Source of the DNA: JAGWRA01 sp963711505
Lineage (GTDB): Bacteria > Acidobacteriota > Vicinamibacteria > Vicinamibacterales > CAVVIG01
Direction of reading: 5' to 3'
Assembly (NCBI GenBank): GCA_963711505.1
Contig: CAVQEJ010000001.1
Coordinates: 1 to 64,000, forward strand
DNA: 64,000 nucleotides
Shown here: in pieces, positions 9,812 through 16,283 of the stretch
How positions within the stretch are numbered: position 1 is the first letter of the stretch
Layout of the letters: each line of letters begins with the position of its first letter
The notes under the pieces: model-generated
Databases searched by the model: none
What the model saw: only the letters and a program-made list of their open reading frames with translations
What the model was told of the DNA's origin: nothing
Translations under genes and position numbers: made by a program

Positions 9812-9985
9812 TCATCCCCGCGCCGCCCGGTGGTCCCGAATGCACTCCGTCAGCGCTTCCTCTGATTCATCCCCACCGGCCCCCGCGTGGAACCAGGCGA
9901 CGACTTCGGCGTCGGTGGCGTCGAACTCGCAGCCGTTCAGCTCGAGGGAGGTGGCCATCGCCAGGAACGCGGCAGCATGGGCCCT
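9812..9985 (-). pseudogene. doc 3' remnant 2
   Basis: Minus-strand frame AAFLAMATSLELNGCEFDAT, then DAEVVAW and DESEEALTECIRDH ending ARG and TGA (9812-9814). Compared with the 13405 copy it keeps the stop and about 57 codons but has substitutions (AEFQA became AWFHA) and lacks the HPYRDGNKR loop. It lies between the ParE module and mazEF, in the same orientation as the other four remnants. Confidence 0.7.
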
Positions 9986-10025
9986 CCTCGCGCGGGCGGA
10001 CCAGCACCTTGCGCCGCCTGCCGGA

Positions 10026-10046
10026 TGTGATTACACTGTAATTACA
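10026..10046 (+). promoter_or_regulatory. Candidate mazE operator/promoter
   Basis: TGTGATTACA is followed one base later by TGTAATTACA, a perfect 10-bp palindrome ending directly at the ATG. Two near-identical half sites in a GC-rich context, right before an AbrB-type antitoxin that usually autoregulates, suggest an operator. The AT-rich block may also serve as the -10 region of a leaderless or short-leader message. Confidence 0.45.
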
Positions 10047-10301
10047 ATGACGAGCAAGACCCGAATCGTGCGGATTGGCAATTCCCAGGGCATTCGCGTG
10101 CCGAAGCCGCTACTGGACCAGGCGCAACTGCCCGAGGACGTGGAGCTCTATGCGGAGCCGGGGCGGCTCATCGTGCGCGCGGCGCGCGGGCCGAGGCACG
10201 GGTGGGCCGAGGCCGCCCGCGTGATGCACGAGCGTCACGAAGACGGCCTGCTCGACGAGCCAACGACGACGAGGTTCGACGAGGAGGAATGGACGTGGTG
10301 A
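10047..10301 (+). CDS. mazE: AbrB/MazE-type antitoxin
   Basis: The swapped-hairpin AbrB DNA-binding domain fills residues 1-45: MTSKTRIVRIGNSQGIRVPK followed by LLDQAQLPEDVELYAEPGRL. The acidic C-terminus (DGLLDEPTTTRFDEEEWTW) is the part that normally wraps around MazF. Length 84 residues is normal. The start is set at ATG 10047 because IRVPK-type MazE proteins begin 10-15 residues before the GNSQGI motif and the palindrome ends here. The gene overlaps mazF by 13 bp. Confidence 0.9.
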   Translation: MTSKTRIVRIGNSQGIRVPKPLLDQAQLPEDVELYAEPGRLIVRAARGPRHGWAEAARVMHERHEDGLLDEPTTTRFDEEEWTW

Positions 10302-10633
10302 CGGCCGCCAGGCCTCCGCAACGCGGCGAAGTGCACCTGGTGCGGCTCGAGCCCACGCAGGGCCGCGGGATCCGCAAGACCCGCCCATGTCTGATCGTGT
10401 CGCCCGATGAATTGAACCTGCACCTGCGCACGGCCATCGTGGCGCCGATGACGACCGGCGGACAGGCCTATCCGTGGCGCATTCCCTGCCAGTTTCAGCG
10501 GCAGACGGGATTCGTGGCGCTCGACCAGTTGCGAACGGTCGACCGCGAACGCCTCGTCAAACGCCTCGGGCGCCTCGGCCCTGGAGCGTTCGAGGCGGTG
10601 CTCGAGAGCCTGCAAGAAATGTTCGCGCGGTGA
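10289..10633 (+). CDS. mazF: MazF/PemK-type mRNA interferase toxin
   Basis: A 114-residue endoribonuclease toxin. The PemK fold is seen in RGEVHLVRLEPTQGRGIRKT, RPCLIVSPDELN, TAIVAPMTTGG and FVALDQLRTVDRERLVKRLG, with the GxxxRPxxVxSxD-type signature near the N-terminus. Start ATG 10289 follows GAGGAGG inside the end of mazE, so expression is coupled. The gene looks intact. A doc remnant starts about 20 bp after the stop. Confidence 0.9.
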   Translation: MDVVTAARPPQRGEVHLVRLEPTQGRGIRKTRPCLIVSPDELNLHLRTAIVAPMTTGGQAYPWRIPCQFQRQTGFVALDQLRTVDRERLVKRLGRLGPGAFEAVLESLQEMFAR

Positions 10634-10654
10634 CGCGGGCTCAGCGAAGCGGAC

Positions 10655-10795
10655 ATTGATCCGAAGTCGTGGCCGTTCAGTGGGAGAGGAGTGACCATCG
10701 CCAGGAAGGCGATGCGCCTGCTTCCGTCGCGGTAGGGATGGCCTCTGGCCGTGCCGAACGCGTCGGCGCCGGCGAAACGCGACGTCTTCGTTAGA
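10655..10795 (-). pseudogene. doc remnant 3, active-site part only
   Basis: Minus-strand frame DAFGTARGHPYRDGSRR then IAFLAMVTPLPLNGHDFG, after which homology stops. It keeps the Fic/Doc loop (HPYRDGNKR in the intact copy, here with S for N and R for K) but has lost the C-terminal 35 codons that remnants 1, 2 and 5 keep. It lies between mazEF and the DUF433 module. Confidence 0.7.
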
Positions 10796-10837
10796 CAGGC
10801 CCGAGGGTTCCGGCTATCCTGTGGCAGGGAGCCCCCT

Positions 10838-11065
10838 ATGCCCTGGCAGGACCACATCACCGTCGACCCGCAAATCGCGCACGGAAAGGCCTGCTTCCGC
10901 GGCACCCGGGTTCCGGTGGCCGTGGTGCTCGCCAATCTCGCCGCCGGCCTGTCCTCCGAAGACATCGTTCGCAGCTACCCGACCCTGAGCCCCGCGGCCG
11001 TGCAGGCCGCGCTGGCCTATGCCGCCGACCTGGCGGAGGAGCGAGTGCTCCCGCTGCCGGCGTAA
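10838..11065 (+). CDS. DUF433 antitoxin
   Basis: A 75-residue DUF433 protein: MPWQDHITVDPQIAHGKACF, the RGTRVPVAVVLANLAAGLS core, then YPTLSPAAVQAALAYAADL. DUF433 proteins are small helix-turn-helix antitoxins commonly paired with PIN-like DUF5615 toxins, as here. Start ATG 10838 matches family length; upstream in-frame sequence belongs to the doc remnant on the other strand. The toxin gene begins 8 bp downstream. Confidence 0.9.
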   Translation: MPWQDHITVDPQIAHGKACFRGTRVPVAVVLANLAAGLSSEDIVRSYPTLSPAAVQAALAYAADLAEERVLPLPA

Positions 11066-11072
11066 CCTGCCG

Positions 11073-11444
11073 ATGCGCGCCAAGCTCGACGAGAGCATGC
11101 CCAATGAAGCCGTCCGGGCGCTTGGTGCGGCCGGCTGGGACTGCTCGACGGTCCACGACGAAGGACTGGCAGGAGCAACTGACGATCAACTCGCTTTCGC
11201 CTGCCGCACCGAAGACCGCGTCCTGTTCACCCTCGACCTCGACTTCGCCGACATTCGAGCGTATCCACCCGTGGAGTATGCGGGCATCGTCGTGCTCCGT
11301 CCGACGCGTCCCGGCCGCGATGAGGTGCTGACGCTCCTGACACGGGCGCTGCGGGTGCTGGCCCACGAGTGGACGCCATCTCAGTTGTGGATCGTCGAGC
11401 CCTCCAGAATCCGCACGCGAGGACCGCACCAGCCGCCTGCCTGA
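11073..11444 (+). CDS. DUF5615 PIN-like toxin
   Basis: PIN-like ribonuclease toxin partner of the DUF433 protein. MRAKLDESMPNEAVRALGAA has the first conserved acidic residue (LDE), VHDEGLAGATDDQLA the second region, and LFTLDLDFADIRAYPP the TLDxDF motif with further acidic residues that bind metal. The C-terminus LWIVEPSRIRTRG is typical. The 123-residue protein appears complete. Start ATG 11073 begins the LDE strand at the expected distance. Confidence 0.85.
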   Translation: MRAKLDESMPNEAVRALGAAGWDCSTVHDEGLAGATDDQLAFACRTEDRVLFTLDLDFADIRAYPPVEYAGIVVLRPTRPGRDEVLTLLTRALRVLAHEWTPSQLWIVEPSRIRTRGPHQPPA

Positions 11445-11459
11445 CGGGCCATCGCCCGC

Positions 11460-11568
11460 CAGTTGCGTCGGCGTCGGTGGCGTCCGAACTCGAAGCCGTT
11501 CAGCTCGAGGAAGGTGACCATCGCCAGGAAGGCGATGCGCTCGTGGGCGTCGTCGTAGGGCGTCTCTA
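11460..11568 (-). pseudogene. doc remnant 4, active-site part with frameshift
   Basis: Minus-strand frame TPYDDAHERIAFLAMV then TFLELNGFEF, and after one extra G, DATDAD. It aligns with HPYRDGNKRIAFLAM of the copy at 13405, but the catalytic loop is eroded. The C-terminal part is lost. It abuts the mazF stop at 11566. Confidence 0.65.
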
Positions 11569-11902
11569 TCCGAGGAGTTCGTCCAGACCGTCGAGGACCC
11601 GGGCGAGCTCCTCTTCGGACACCCGCGCCAACCGCGCGCCAATCCGGTCGACGGACAACGTGCGGATCTGACTGAATCTTGATCCAGGAGCGCTTCGGCA
11701 GGCCGGCCGCCTTGCTCTCCAGCGTCAGCGGGAATCCCGCGCGCGGCTCCTGACTGGTCAACACGACCGCGATGACGGTGCCGGATCGCGCGTTGAACAC
11801 GTCGTGGCTGAGAACGAGCACCGGGCGCCGGCCGGCCTGCTCGTGCCCGCGGACCGGGTTCAGATCGGCCCAGCGGATCTCCCCCCTCAGTATTCGGGCC
11901 AC
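11566..11902 (-). CDS. mazF: MazF/PemK-type toxin, one frameshift
   Basis: Second MazF of the array. N-terminal part MARILRGEIRWADLNPVRGH, RRPVLVLSHDVFN and TVIAVVLTSQEPRAGFPL is in one frame. After SWIKI one extra base near 11678 shifts the frame; the continuation SQIRTLSVDRIGARLARVSE to GLDELLG and TAG (11566-11568) completes a normal 111-residue PemK protein. GTG start 11902 overlaps its antitoxin gene by 16 bp. As read the toxin would be truncated with a 90-residue unrelated tail; an indel error is the simplest explanation because both halves are conserved. Confidence 0.8.
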
Positions 11903-12129
11903 GCGGCCAGATCCTCGGCCAGCCCCTCGTCGGCCAGCCGCTTCTCCTCTTCGGGATTCAGCTTCGCCGACTCGGTCGCGAGCCGCGTGCGAGCCAGCCG
12001 CCGCAGCTTGTCCGCCAGCGCCGCTTCCACGGCCTGACTCCGATTGCGGAACCGGCGCCGCTCCACGAGCTCATCGACCTGCCGAATGAGGCCGGCATCG
12101 AGGGTCAGGGCGACTTTGGTCTTGGGCAT
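11887..12129 (-). CDS. Ribbon-helix-helix antitoxin
   Basis: An 80-residue antitoxin for the overlapping MazF. MPKTKVALTLDAGLIRQVDE is the N-terminal ribbon, and LVERRRFRNRSQAVEAALAD the two helices of a CopG/MetJ-type fold. The C-terminus EEEKRLADEGLAEDLAAWPE is acidic. Start ATG 12129 is chosen because the ribbon begins there; the upstream in-frame codons carry the promoter. It should repress its own operon as an antitoxin-toxin complex. Confidence 0.85.
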   Translation of the reverse strand: MPKTKVALTLDAGLIRQVDELVERRRFRNRSQAVEAALADKLRRLARTRLATESAKLNPEEEKRLADEGLAEDLAAWPEY

Positions 12130-12138
12130 AAACGTAGG

Positions 12139-12151
12139 ATGATTCATCATA
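12139..12151 (-). promoter_or_regulatory. Candidate -10 box and dyad for the RHH/MazF operon
   Basis: On the minus strand TATGAT (12146-12151) lies 16 bp before the ATG at 12129. It overlaps a dyad, ATGAT-TC-ATCAT, of the kind ribbon-helix-helix antitoxins bind. No convincing -35 box is visible. Confidence 0.35.
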
Positions 12152-12351
12152 CCATGAGCGACGGAGTCGCCGCGATACCACACGCGAACACATTGTCCTA
12201 AGTATTGCTTCTACATTAGACTCCTGCCTTCCCGCGCACCCCGGAATATCGAGAGTCGTGCCCGCTCATGGTCGAGCTTCGCGGGCTCGGTTCCGGCTCG
12301 CTGGTGTCGCGATGACTCTCGTGCAGGAACATCACCGCGCTGAGGTCCGGT

Positions 12352-12642
12352 ATGGAGCTGTTTCTGTTTGCGCGATTCCACGCCCGGGAGGGTTGTGAGG
12401 CGGCGCTTCGGGACGCCATTCGAGCGGTCGGGGCACCGACCAGGCAGGAGCCGGGATGCCTCGGCTACGAGGCCTTCCGGTCGGTTCGCGTGCCGGGAGA
12501 GTTCTACATCCACTCGCGCTGGCGCGACCGCGAGGCGTTCGACATCCATGCCACGCTGCCTCATACCGTGCGTTTCCTTTCAATTGCGGAGACGCTGATC
12601 GATCATCCGCTCGCGGTGTCGCTCACCGAATCCATGGAGTGA
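12352..12642 (+). CDS. Antibiotic biosynthesis monooxygenase (ABM) domain protein
   Basis: A 96-residue single-domain ABM/YgiN-like protein of the dimeric alpha-beta barrel fold. ELFLFARFHAREGCEAALRD is the first strand-helix, QEPGCLGYEAFRS the conserved PGC-xY segment, and FYIHSRWRDREAFDIHATLP the ERW/DxxAFxxH region. Such proteins act on quinols or other aromatics, or protect against them; substrate unknown. GAGGTCC precedes the ATG. It lies 34 bp before a hemoglobin gene on the same strand, so the pair may be one transcript dealing with oxidative or NO stress. Confidence 0.8.
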   Translation: MELFLFARFHAREGCEAALRDAIRAVGAPTRQEPGCLGYEAFRSVRVPGEFYIHSRWRDREAFDIHATLPHTVRFLSIAETLIDHPLAVSLTESME

Positions 12643-12676
12643 CCACGGTCCACCACGGTCTCTGGCAGGTCTGAAG

Positions 12677-13147
12677 ATGCAGACACTCTACGAAGCGGCG
12701 GGCGGCTTTGACGGACTGCTCCGGCTGGCTGGGGCGTGGCACGCGCGGGTGCTGGCGGACGAGGTCGTGAGCCACGCGTTCAGCCACGGCTATCATCCGC
12801 AGCACACCGAGCGGCTGGCCGCATACTTTGCCGAGGCGCTCGGCGGGCCGGCAGCCTACTCCAGCAAGTACGGCGGCGAGACCTCGGTGGTCCGGATGCA
12901 CAGCGGCAACGGCGTGCACGAAGAGATGGATCGGCTGGCGATCGCCTGCTTCGATCGCGCGCTCGAGGACTGCGGGCTCGCGCGCGACGAGCGCCTCCGG
13001 CGCGCCCTGCACGACTACTTCGCGTGGGCCACGACGACCACGATGGCCCGCTACCATCACTCGCCAGACGATGTGCCGGACGGCCTCCGGATTCCGAAAT
13101 GGTCGTGGGACGGACTCGTTGACGAAGGCGGGACTGGGAGCGCGTAG
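12677..13147 (+). CDS. Group II truncated hemoglobin
   Basis: A 156-residue globin related to the actinobacterial group II truncated hemoglobins. LYEAAGGFDGLLRLAGAWHA is helix A/B, HAFSHGYHPQHTERLAAYFA helices C-E, ALGGPAAYSSKYGGETSVV the loop before the proximal region, VRMHSGNGVHEEMDRLAIAC the heme-contact helix, and FAWATTTTMARYHHSPDDVP the last helix. It should bind O2 or NO. Start ATG 12677 matches the family. Neighbours are ABM upstream and, converging, a HicB gene. No frameshift. Confidence 0.85.
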   Translation: MQTLYEAAGGFDGLLRLAGAWHARVLADEVVSHAFSHGYHPQHTERLAAYFAEALGGPAAYSSKYGGETSVVRMHSGNGVHEEMDRLAIACFDRALEDCGLARDERLRRALHDYFAWATTTTMARYHHSPDDVPDGLRIPKWSWDGLVDEGGTGSA

Positions 13148-13162
13148 GGGAGCGGCGGGCAC

Positions 13163-13351
13163 TCAGCCTCTTGGACGGGGCACCTCGAGGTCCTTGCAGC
13201 TCGCCTCGAGGACGAGACCGACCGCCTCCCGGAGGTTGGCCCTCGCCTCATCCAGCGTGGCCCCCTGAGTGTTGGCGCCGGGCAGCTCTTCGGCGAACGC
13301 GATGTAGCCCTCGGGCACGCGCCGGTACACGGCCGTGAATTGCAGCTCCAT
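13163..13351 (-). CDS. hicB: HicB-family antitoxin, without HicA
   Basis: A 62-residue HicB N-domain protein: MELQFTAVYRRVPEGYIAFA, then EELPGANTQGATLDEARANL and REAVGLVLEASC. The ELPG-x4-GxTxxEAxxNLxEA pattern is diagnostic. Start ATG 13351 places the first beta strand at the N-terminus. The usual hicA toxin gene is not found on either side. It may act alone as a decoy or be a leftover of the array. Its C-terminus is short and lacks a DNA-binding domain, which is normal for the small HicB class. Confidence 0.8.
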   Translation of the reverse strand: MELQFTAVYRRVPEGYIAFAEELPGANTQGATLDEARANLREAVGLVLEASCKDLEVPRPRG

Positions 13352-13404
13352 GGAAGGCCTCCAGAGCCCAATGATACCGCGGGACGGGACCAGCGGGTCA
13401 CCCC

Positions 13405-13620
13405 TCACCCACGCCGCGCGCTGTGCTCCCGGACCCACTCCGCCAGCGCTTCCTCTGATTCACTGCCGTCGGCCAGCGCCTGGAACTCGGCGACGACTTC
13501 GGCGTCGGCGGCGTCGAAGTCGCGGCCGTTCACTTCCAGGAAGGTGATCATCGCCAGGAAGGCGATGCGCTTGTTGCCGTCGCGATAGGGATGATTGCGC
13601 GCCAGGCCGAACGCGGAAGG
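13405..13620 (-). pseudogene. doc: doc C-terminal half (best-preserved remnant, number 5)
   Basis: Minus-strand reading SAFGLARNHPYRDGNKRIAF, LAMITFLEVNGRDFDAADAE, VVAEFQALADGSESEEALAE and WVREHSARRG, with TGA at 13405-13407. The HPYRDGNKR loop is the Fic/Doc HxFxDGNKR active-site motif; Doc proteins phosphorylate EF-Tu. The N-terminal half is missing: about 13621, just before SAFGLARN, the sequence turns into a hairpin repeat. No antitoxin (phd) is nearby. This is the reference copy for the four other remnants at 9065, 9812, 10655 and 11460. Confidence 0.8.
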
Positions 13621-13627
13621 CTCCGGG

Positions 13628-13700
13628 GCCGAGCTGAAGCTCGGCGCTACGACGGGGGGAGAGATTGCGGGTCGAGCTGAAGCTCGACCCCTACGACGAG
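13628..13700. repeat. Two GCCGAGCTGAAGCTCGGC hairpins (family C)
   Basis: A perfect palindrome-like stem, GCCGAGC-TGAA-GCTCGGC (13628-13645), is followed by gctacgacg. A compensating variant, GTCGAGC-TGAA-GCTCGAC (13671-13688), is followed by cctacgacgag. Both sides of the stem changed together, so pairing is conserved. It sits exactly between the broken doc gene and the broken DinB gene. Other copies: 14505-14585 (interrupted) and 59474-59503. Confidence 0.8.
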
Positions 13701-13716
13701 AGGGGAGCAGGCGGCG

Positions 13717-14007
13717 TTGCCAGGCTTCGACGAGAAGGCCTACGTCTCCTCCGCGGGCTTCGGGGAACGCACGCTGGCGAGCCTGCTGGAAGAATACGCT
13801 GCCGTCCGGGCGGCGACGGTGGCGACGCTCGAGCACCTGCCCGAGGAGGCATGGACGCGCCGCGGCACGGTGAACGGCTATTCCGCATCGGCTCGCGGCC
13901 TCGCCTTCCACATCGCGGGACACGAGCTGCATCACCGCCGCGTGATCGAAGAGCGGTACCTGCCGCTGCTCGAGAATCGCCGCGGGCACGAGACAGGAGC
14001 GGGCTGA
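13717..14007 (+). pseudogene. DinB-family protein, N-terminally truncated
   Basis: The frame encodes the C-terminal half of a DinB/YfiT four-helix protein: FDEKAYVSSAGFGERTLASL, LEEYAAVRAATVATLEHLPE, EAWTRRGTVNG and RGLAFHIAGHELHHRRVIEE. The HIAGHELHH segment carries the last metal-binding histidines of the family. The first histidine and about 80 N-terminal residues are absent; the coding sequence begins right after the family C hairpins, and only a TTG at 13717 could serve as start. It is therefore a fragment and probably not functional. Confidence 0.75.
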
Positions 14008-14029
14008 GAGATGCAGATCACGGCGCGGC

Positions 14030-14293
14030 GTGGCGCGGGCGATCGGTGTGCTGGCCCTGTGGCTGGCCCTCGTCCGCACGCTCGGCGAAATCTACCGGCT
14101 TCACGCCGTGCGCGGGGCGAGCTTCGGTCTGGCCGATGCGCTGCCGTATGTGAACGGCGCGTTGATGGCGGCGGTCGGCGCCGGCGTCGCCGTGGGATGC
14201 TACGTCTGGAATCGTGACCGACTGGCCATCGCGGTCGTCGGGGCGACGATTCTCCTGATGCTCGGCTACAAGATGGCGGTGCTGGGATGGTGA
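14030..14293 (+). CDS. Small membrane protein of unknown function
   Basis: An 87-residue hydrophobic protein with three likely membrane helices: AIGVLALWLALVRTLGEIY, LPYVNGALMAAVGAGVAVGC and LAIAVVGATILLMLGYKMAV, separated by short charged loops (RLHAVRGAS, NRDR). No family recognised. GTG 14030 is the first start in frame; an ATG at 14011 (MQITAR) would join it only across a one-base shift, and that ATG has GGGCTGAGAG before it. It follows the DinB fragment by 22 bp. Confidence 0.5.
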   Translation: MARAIGVLALWLALVRTLGEIYRLHAVRGASFGLADALPYVNGALMAAVGAGVAVGCYVWNRDRLAIAVVGATILLMLGYKMAVLGW

Positions 14294-14754
14294 TTGAGCG
14301 GATCTGCCGTGAGCGCGCGCACCTCTTATGGAGGTGCGACGATGCGTCGGAGCGACAGGCGGCAGAAGCGGAACGCGATGGAACAGGACTGGTGTTCGTG
14401 CGGCTGGCGGCGGGCGCTCGGCCTGAACGGGCGGCCGGGCGTCGGTAAGAGCCTGAAGCGGGCGATGGCCCGGCGCCGGCGGCGGGCGAAGCTGGACGGG
14501 TTCGGGTCGAGCTGAACCGCCTTCGCCATGGCTACGGCGGGTCCGCCGGGCGATACGGAGGCGGAGCTCGGCCCCTACGACGAAGAAAGATCACCAGAAG
14601 ACCTCCTGATCTCCTGGCCCTCCTGTGAAATCCTCCTGAACTCCTGGGAAAGGGGCCCTTCGACTCGCCCTGGACACTCCCGGGCTCGCTCAGGGCAGGC
14701 AACTTTCGCGGCCGGCTTCTCGTCTACTGGGGGTGAGACAAGGGAGGCAGGCTC
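14294..14754. other. Gene-free spacer with hairpins and repeats
   Basis: Contains a small hairpin GCACCTC-ttatg-GAGGTGC (about 14319-14337), an interrupted family C element (14505-14585), the tcctgatctcctgg-type run (14591-14650) and a ttcgac...gctcagggcagg repeat (14654-14700). A 73-codon arginine-rich frame at 14294-14515 shows no protein-like features. It ends at the RBS of the DUF4097 gene. Confidence 0.6.
14505..14585. repeat. Family C hairpin interrupted by a second element
   Basis: GGTCGAGCTGAA begins as in family C, then CCGCCTTCGCCATGGCTACG and about 25 more bases intervene, and the right arm GAGCTCGGCCCCTACGACGA resumes. The insert contains its own inverted repeat (CCGCC...GGCGG). 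One repeat has inserted into another, or the two have recombined. Confidence 0.6.
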
Positions 14755-15531
14755 ATGAAGTTTCCGTTCCGTATGACGTTGGCCCTGGCGGCGCTGCTGG
14801 TCGTGCTGCCGCCGGCCGTTCGGGCGGCTCACGCCGACACCGAGACGGTCGACCGGACGATCGCCTTCCAGCCGGGGGGCACGCTCAACCTGAAGAACTT
14901 CTCGGGCCGCGTGACGATCACCGGGACGAACCAGTCGCAGGTGGTCATCCACGCCGTCCGGAACGGGTCGAAGGACAACCTCGATCGCATCAAGCTCGAC
15001 ATCCAGCAGTCGGGCGACGAAATCACGATCAACGCCAACAAGAAGCTCTCCTCCGGCTGGAACCTGTTCCACCACGACGATGTGGTGGAGACCGAGTTCG
15101 ACATCCAGGTGCCGGCGAAGACCGAGCTCGAGCTGTCGGTCTTCAGCAGCCCCGTCACCGTGAAGGGCGTGCAGGGCCGCGAGCACGTGAAGGGTTTCTC
15201 GTCGCCGATCACGCTGCAGGACGTCAGCGGCCCGGTGGAGGCCCACACGTTCAGCGGCGACATCGAGGTGCGGTCGGCCAGCTGGCAGCCGGGCGCCGCG
15301 CTCGATGCCCACACCTTCAGCGGCGACATCAGCCTGGACGTGCCGAAGACGACCCACGCGAGCATCGAGTTCAAGACGTTCAGCGGCGACATGCACAGCG
15401 ACCTGCCGCTCATCTTCAACAGCCAGCACCACGGCACGATGCGCGCCGAGCTGAATCAGCAGCAGGCCGGTGGCGCGACGAGCGACTTCACGCTCAGAAC
15501 CTTCAGCGGCGACGTTCGTATACACGATTAG
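14755..15531 (+). CDS. DUF4097 secreted beta-repeat protein
   Basis: A 258-residue exported protein. Signal peptide MKFPFRMTLALAALLVVLPP with cleavage likely after VRAAHA. The mature part is a stack of short beta-repeats typical of DUF4097/putative adhesin: LNLKNFSGRVTITGTN, VFSSPVTVKGVQG, GFSSPITLQDVSG, HTFSGDIEVRS, HTFSGDISLDV, KTFSGDMHSDL and RTFSGDVRIHD. The recurring FSG/FSS turn is clear. GGGAGG lies 8 bp before the ATG. Family members sit in the periplasm or cell surface and often accompany envelope-stress regulators; the function is not known. Confidence 0.85.
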   Translation: MKFPFRMTLALAALLVVLPPAVRAAHADTETVDRTIAFQPGGTLNLKNFSGRVTITGTNQSQVVIHAVRNGSKDNLDRIKLDIQQSGDEITINANKKLSSGWNLFHHDDVVETEFDIQVPAKTELELSVFSSPVTVKGVQGREHVKGFSSPITLQDVSGPVEAHTFSGDIEVRSASWQPGAALDAHTFSGDISLDVPKTTHASIEFKTFSGDMHSDLPLIFNSQHHGTMRAELNQQQAGGATSDFTLRTFSGDVRIHD

Positions 15532-15570
15532 GTTCAGGGACAGGGATTTTCCTCATCCTCCCCAGACCGG

Positions 15571-15600
15571 ACGGGCCGGAGCCAAGGCCGGCCCGTCTCG
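15571..15600 (+). terminator. Rho-independent-type terminator after the DUF4097 gene
   Basis: A 9-bp perfect stem, ACGGGCCGG (15571-15579) with CCGGCCCGT (15588-15596), loop of 8, followed by ctcgctttgt. The T-run is short, but the stem and the position 40 bp after the stop support termination. Confidence 0.55.
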
Positions 15601-16200
15601 CTTTGTACCCGCTACTCATTCCTCGTTCCTCATTCCCCTCTTCGTGTCTTCGTGTCTTCGTGGTTGATTGTGGAAGCCCCAGGGCCGCCACCCGCGTGCG
15701 ATCGCGAGCTCGGGCGGCCCCTACGTGTGGGGGAATGGAGCGGGCCGTCACCCCCTTCGACAAGCTCGGGACAGGCGGAACGCTGCCTGACTTGGGCGGC
15801 CCCTACGCGTGGGGAAAAAGGGACGAGCGCCCGAGCGCCGAGTGCCTGAGCGCCTTTCGTATCAATACCCATTGCCCATTGCAACACCTGACCGCGCGAG
15901 TCCTGCGTGTCTTCGTGGCTGATCGTGGAAGCCCCAGGGCCGCCACCCGCGTGCGATCGTGCGCTCGGGCGGCCCCTACGCGTGGGGGAATGATGAGCGC
16001 GCGGCCCTGAGCAATACCCATTGCTCATTGCCCATTGCTCATTGCCCGTTGCCCATTGCGACGCCGCACCCACCGGGCCGAAGCTCGGTGCTGCGACACC
16101 TGCCCGTGCGCGTCCTTCGTGCCTTCGTGTCTTCGTGGCCCATCATCCGGGCGCGGCAATCCCCTGAAATCGCCCCCGATTCCTCAGATTTCCGCCGTAT
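15601..16200. repeat. Repeat cluster in the spacer before the NifA-like gene
   Basis: Holds two near-identical composite units, 15655-15737 and 15908-15992. Each has tcttcgtgg, tgtggaagccccagg, a family A hairpin (GGGCCGCCACCCGCGTGCGA paired with GGGCGGCCCC) and ctac-gtgggggaatg. Between and after them lie ttcgacaagctcgggacagg (about 15751-15770), a cccattgcccattgc run (15863-15885), a longer attgc-tcattgccc array (16012-16060) and another cttcgtgccttcgtgtcttc (16107-16141). No coding sequence is supported in the 15532-16283 spacer. Confidence 0.7.
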
Positions 16201-16206
16201 GCACAA

Positions 16207-16261
16207 TTGACGTCACCATGCATAAAGTTGACAATGCTGTGTAAGGCAATCGTGATATATA
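16207..16261 (+). promoter_or_regulatory. AT-rich promoter region of the NifA-like gene
   Basis: After hundreds of GC-rich bases the sequence becomes AT-rich here. It has TTGACG overlapping the palindrome TGACGTCA (16208-16215), TTGACA at 16228-16233, and a TGATATATA block at 16253-16261. No pair has an ideal 17-bp spacing (TTGACA to TGATAT is 19), so the exact promoter is uncertain. AGGA lies 10 bp before the ATG at 16284. Confidence 0.45.
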
Positions 16262-16283
16262 CATTTTTGTAGGATCCCTGATC

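Noticed and set aside
9065..11568. Doc remnants as integron attC sites
   Set aside because: They are coding-derived fragments with variable ends, without the R'' and R' core sites or hairpin symmetry, and no integrase was seen.
14294..14515. A 73-codon arginine-rich frame
   Set aside because: No RBS, no family, overlaps hairpins; likely chance in GC-rich DNA.
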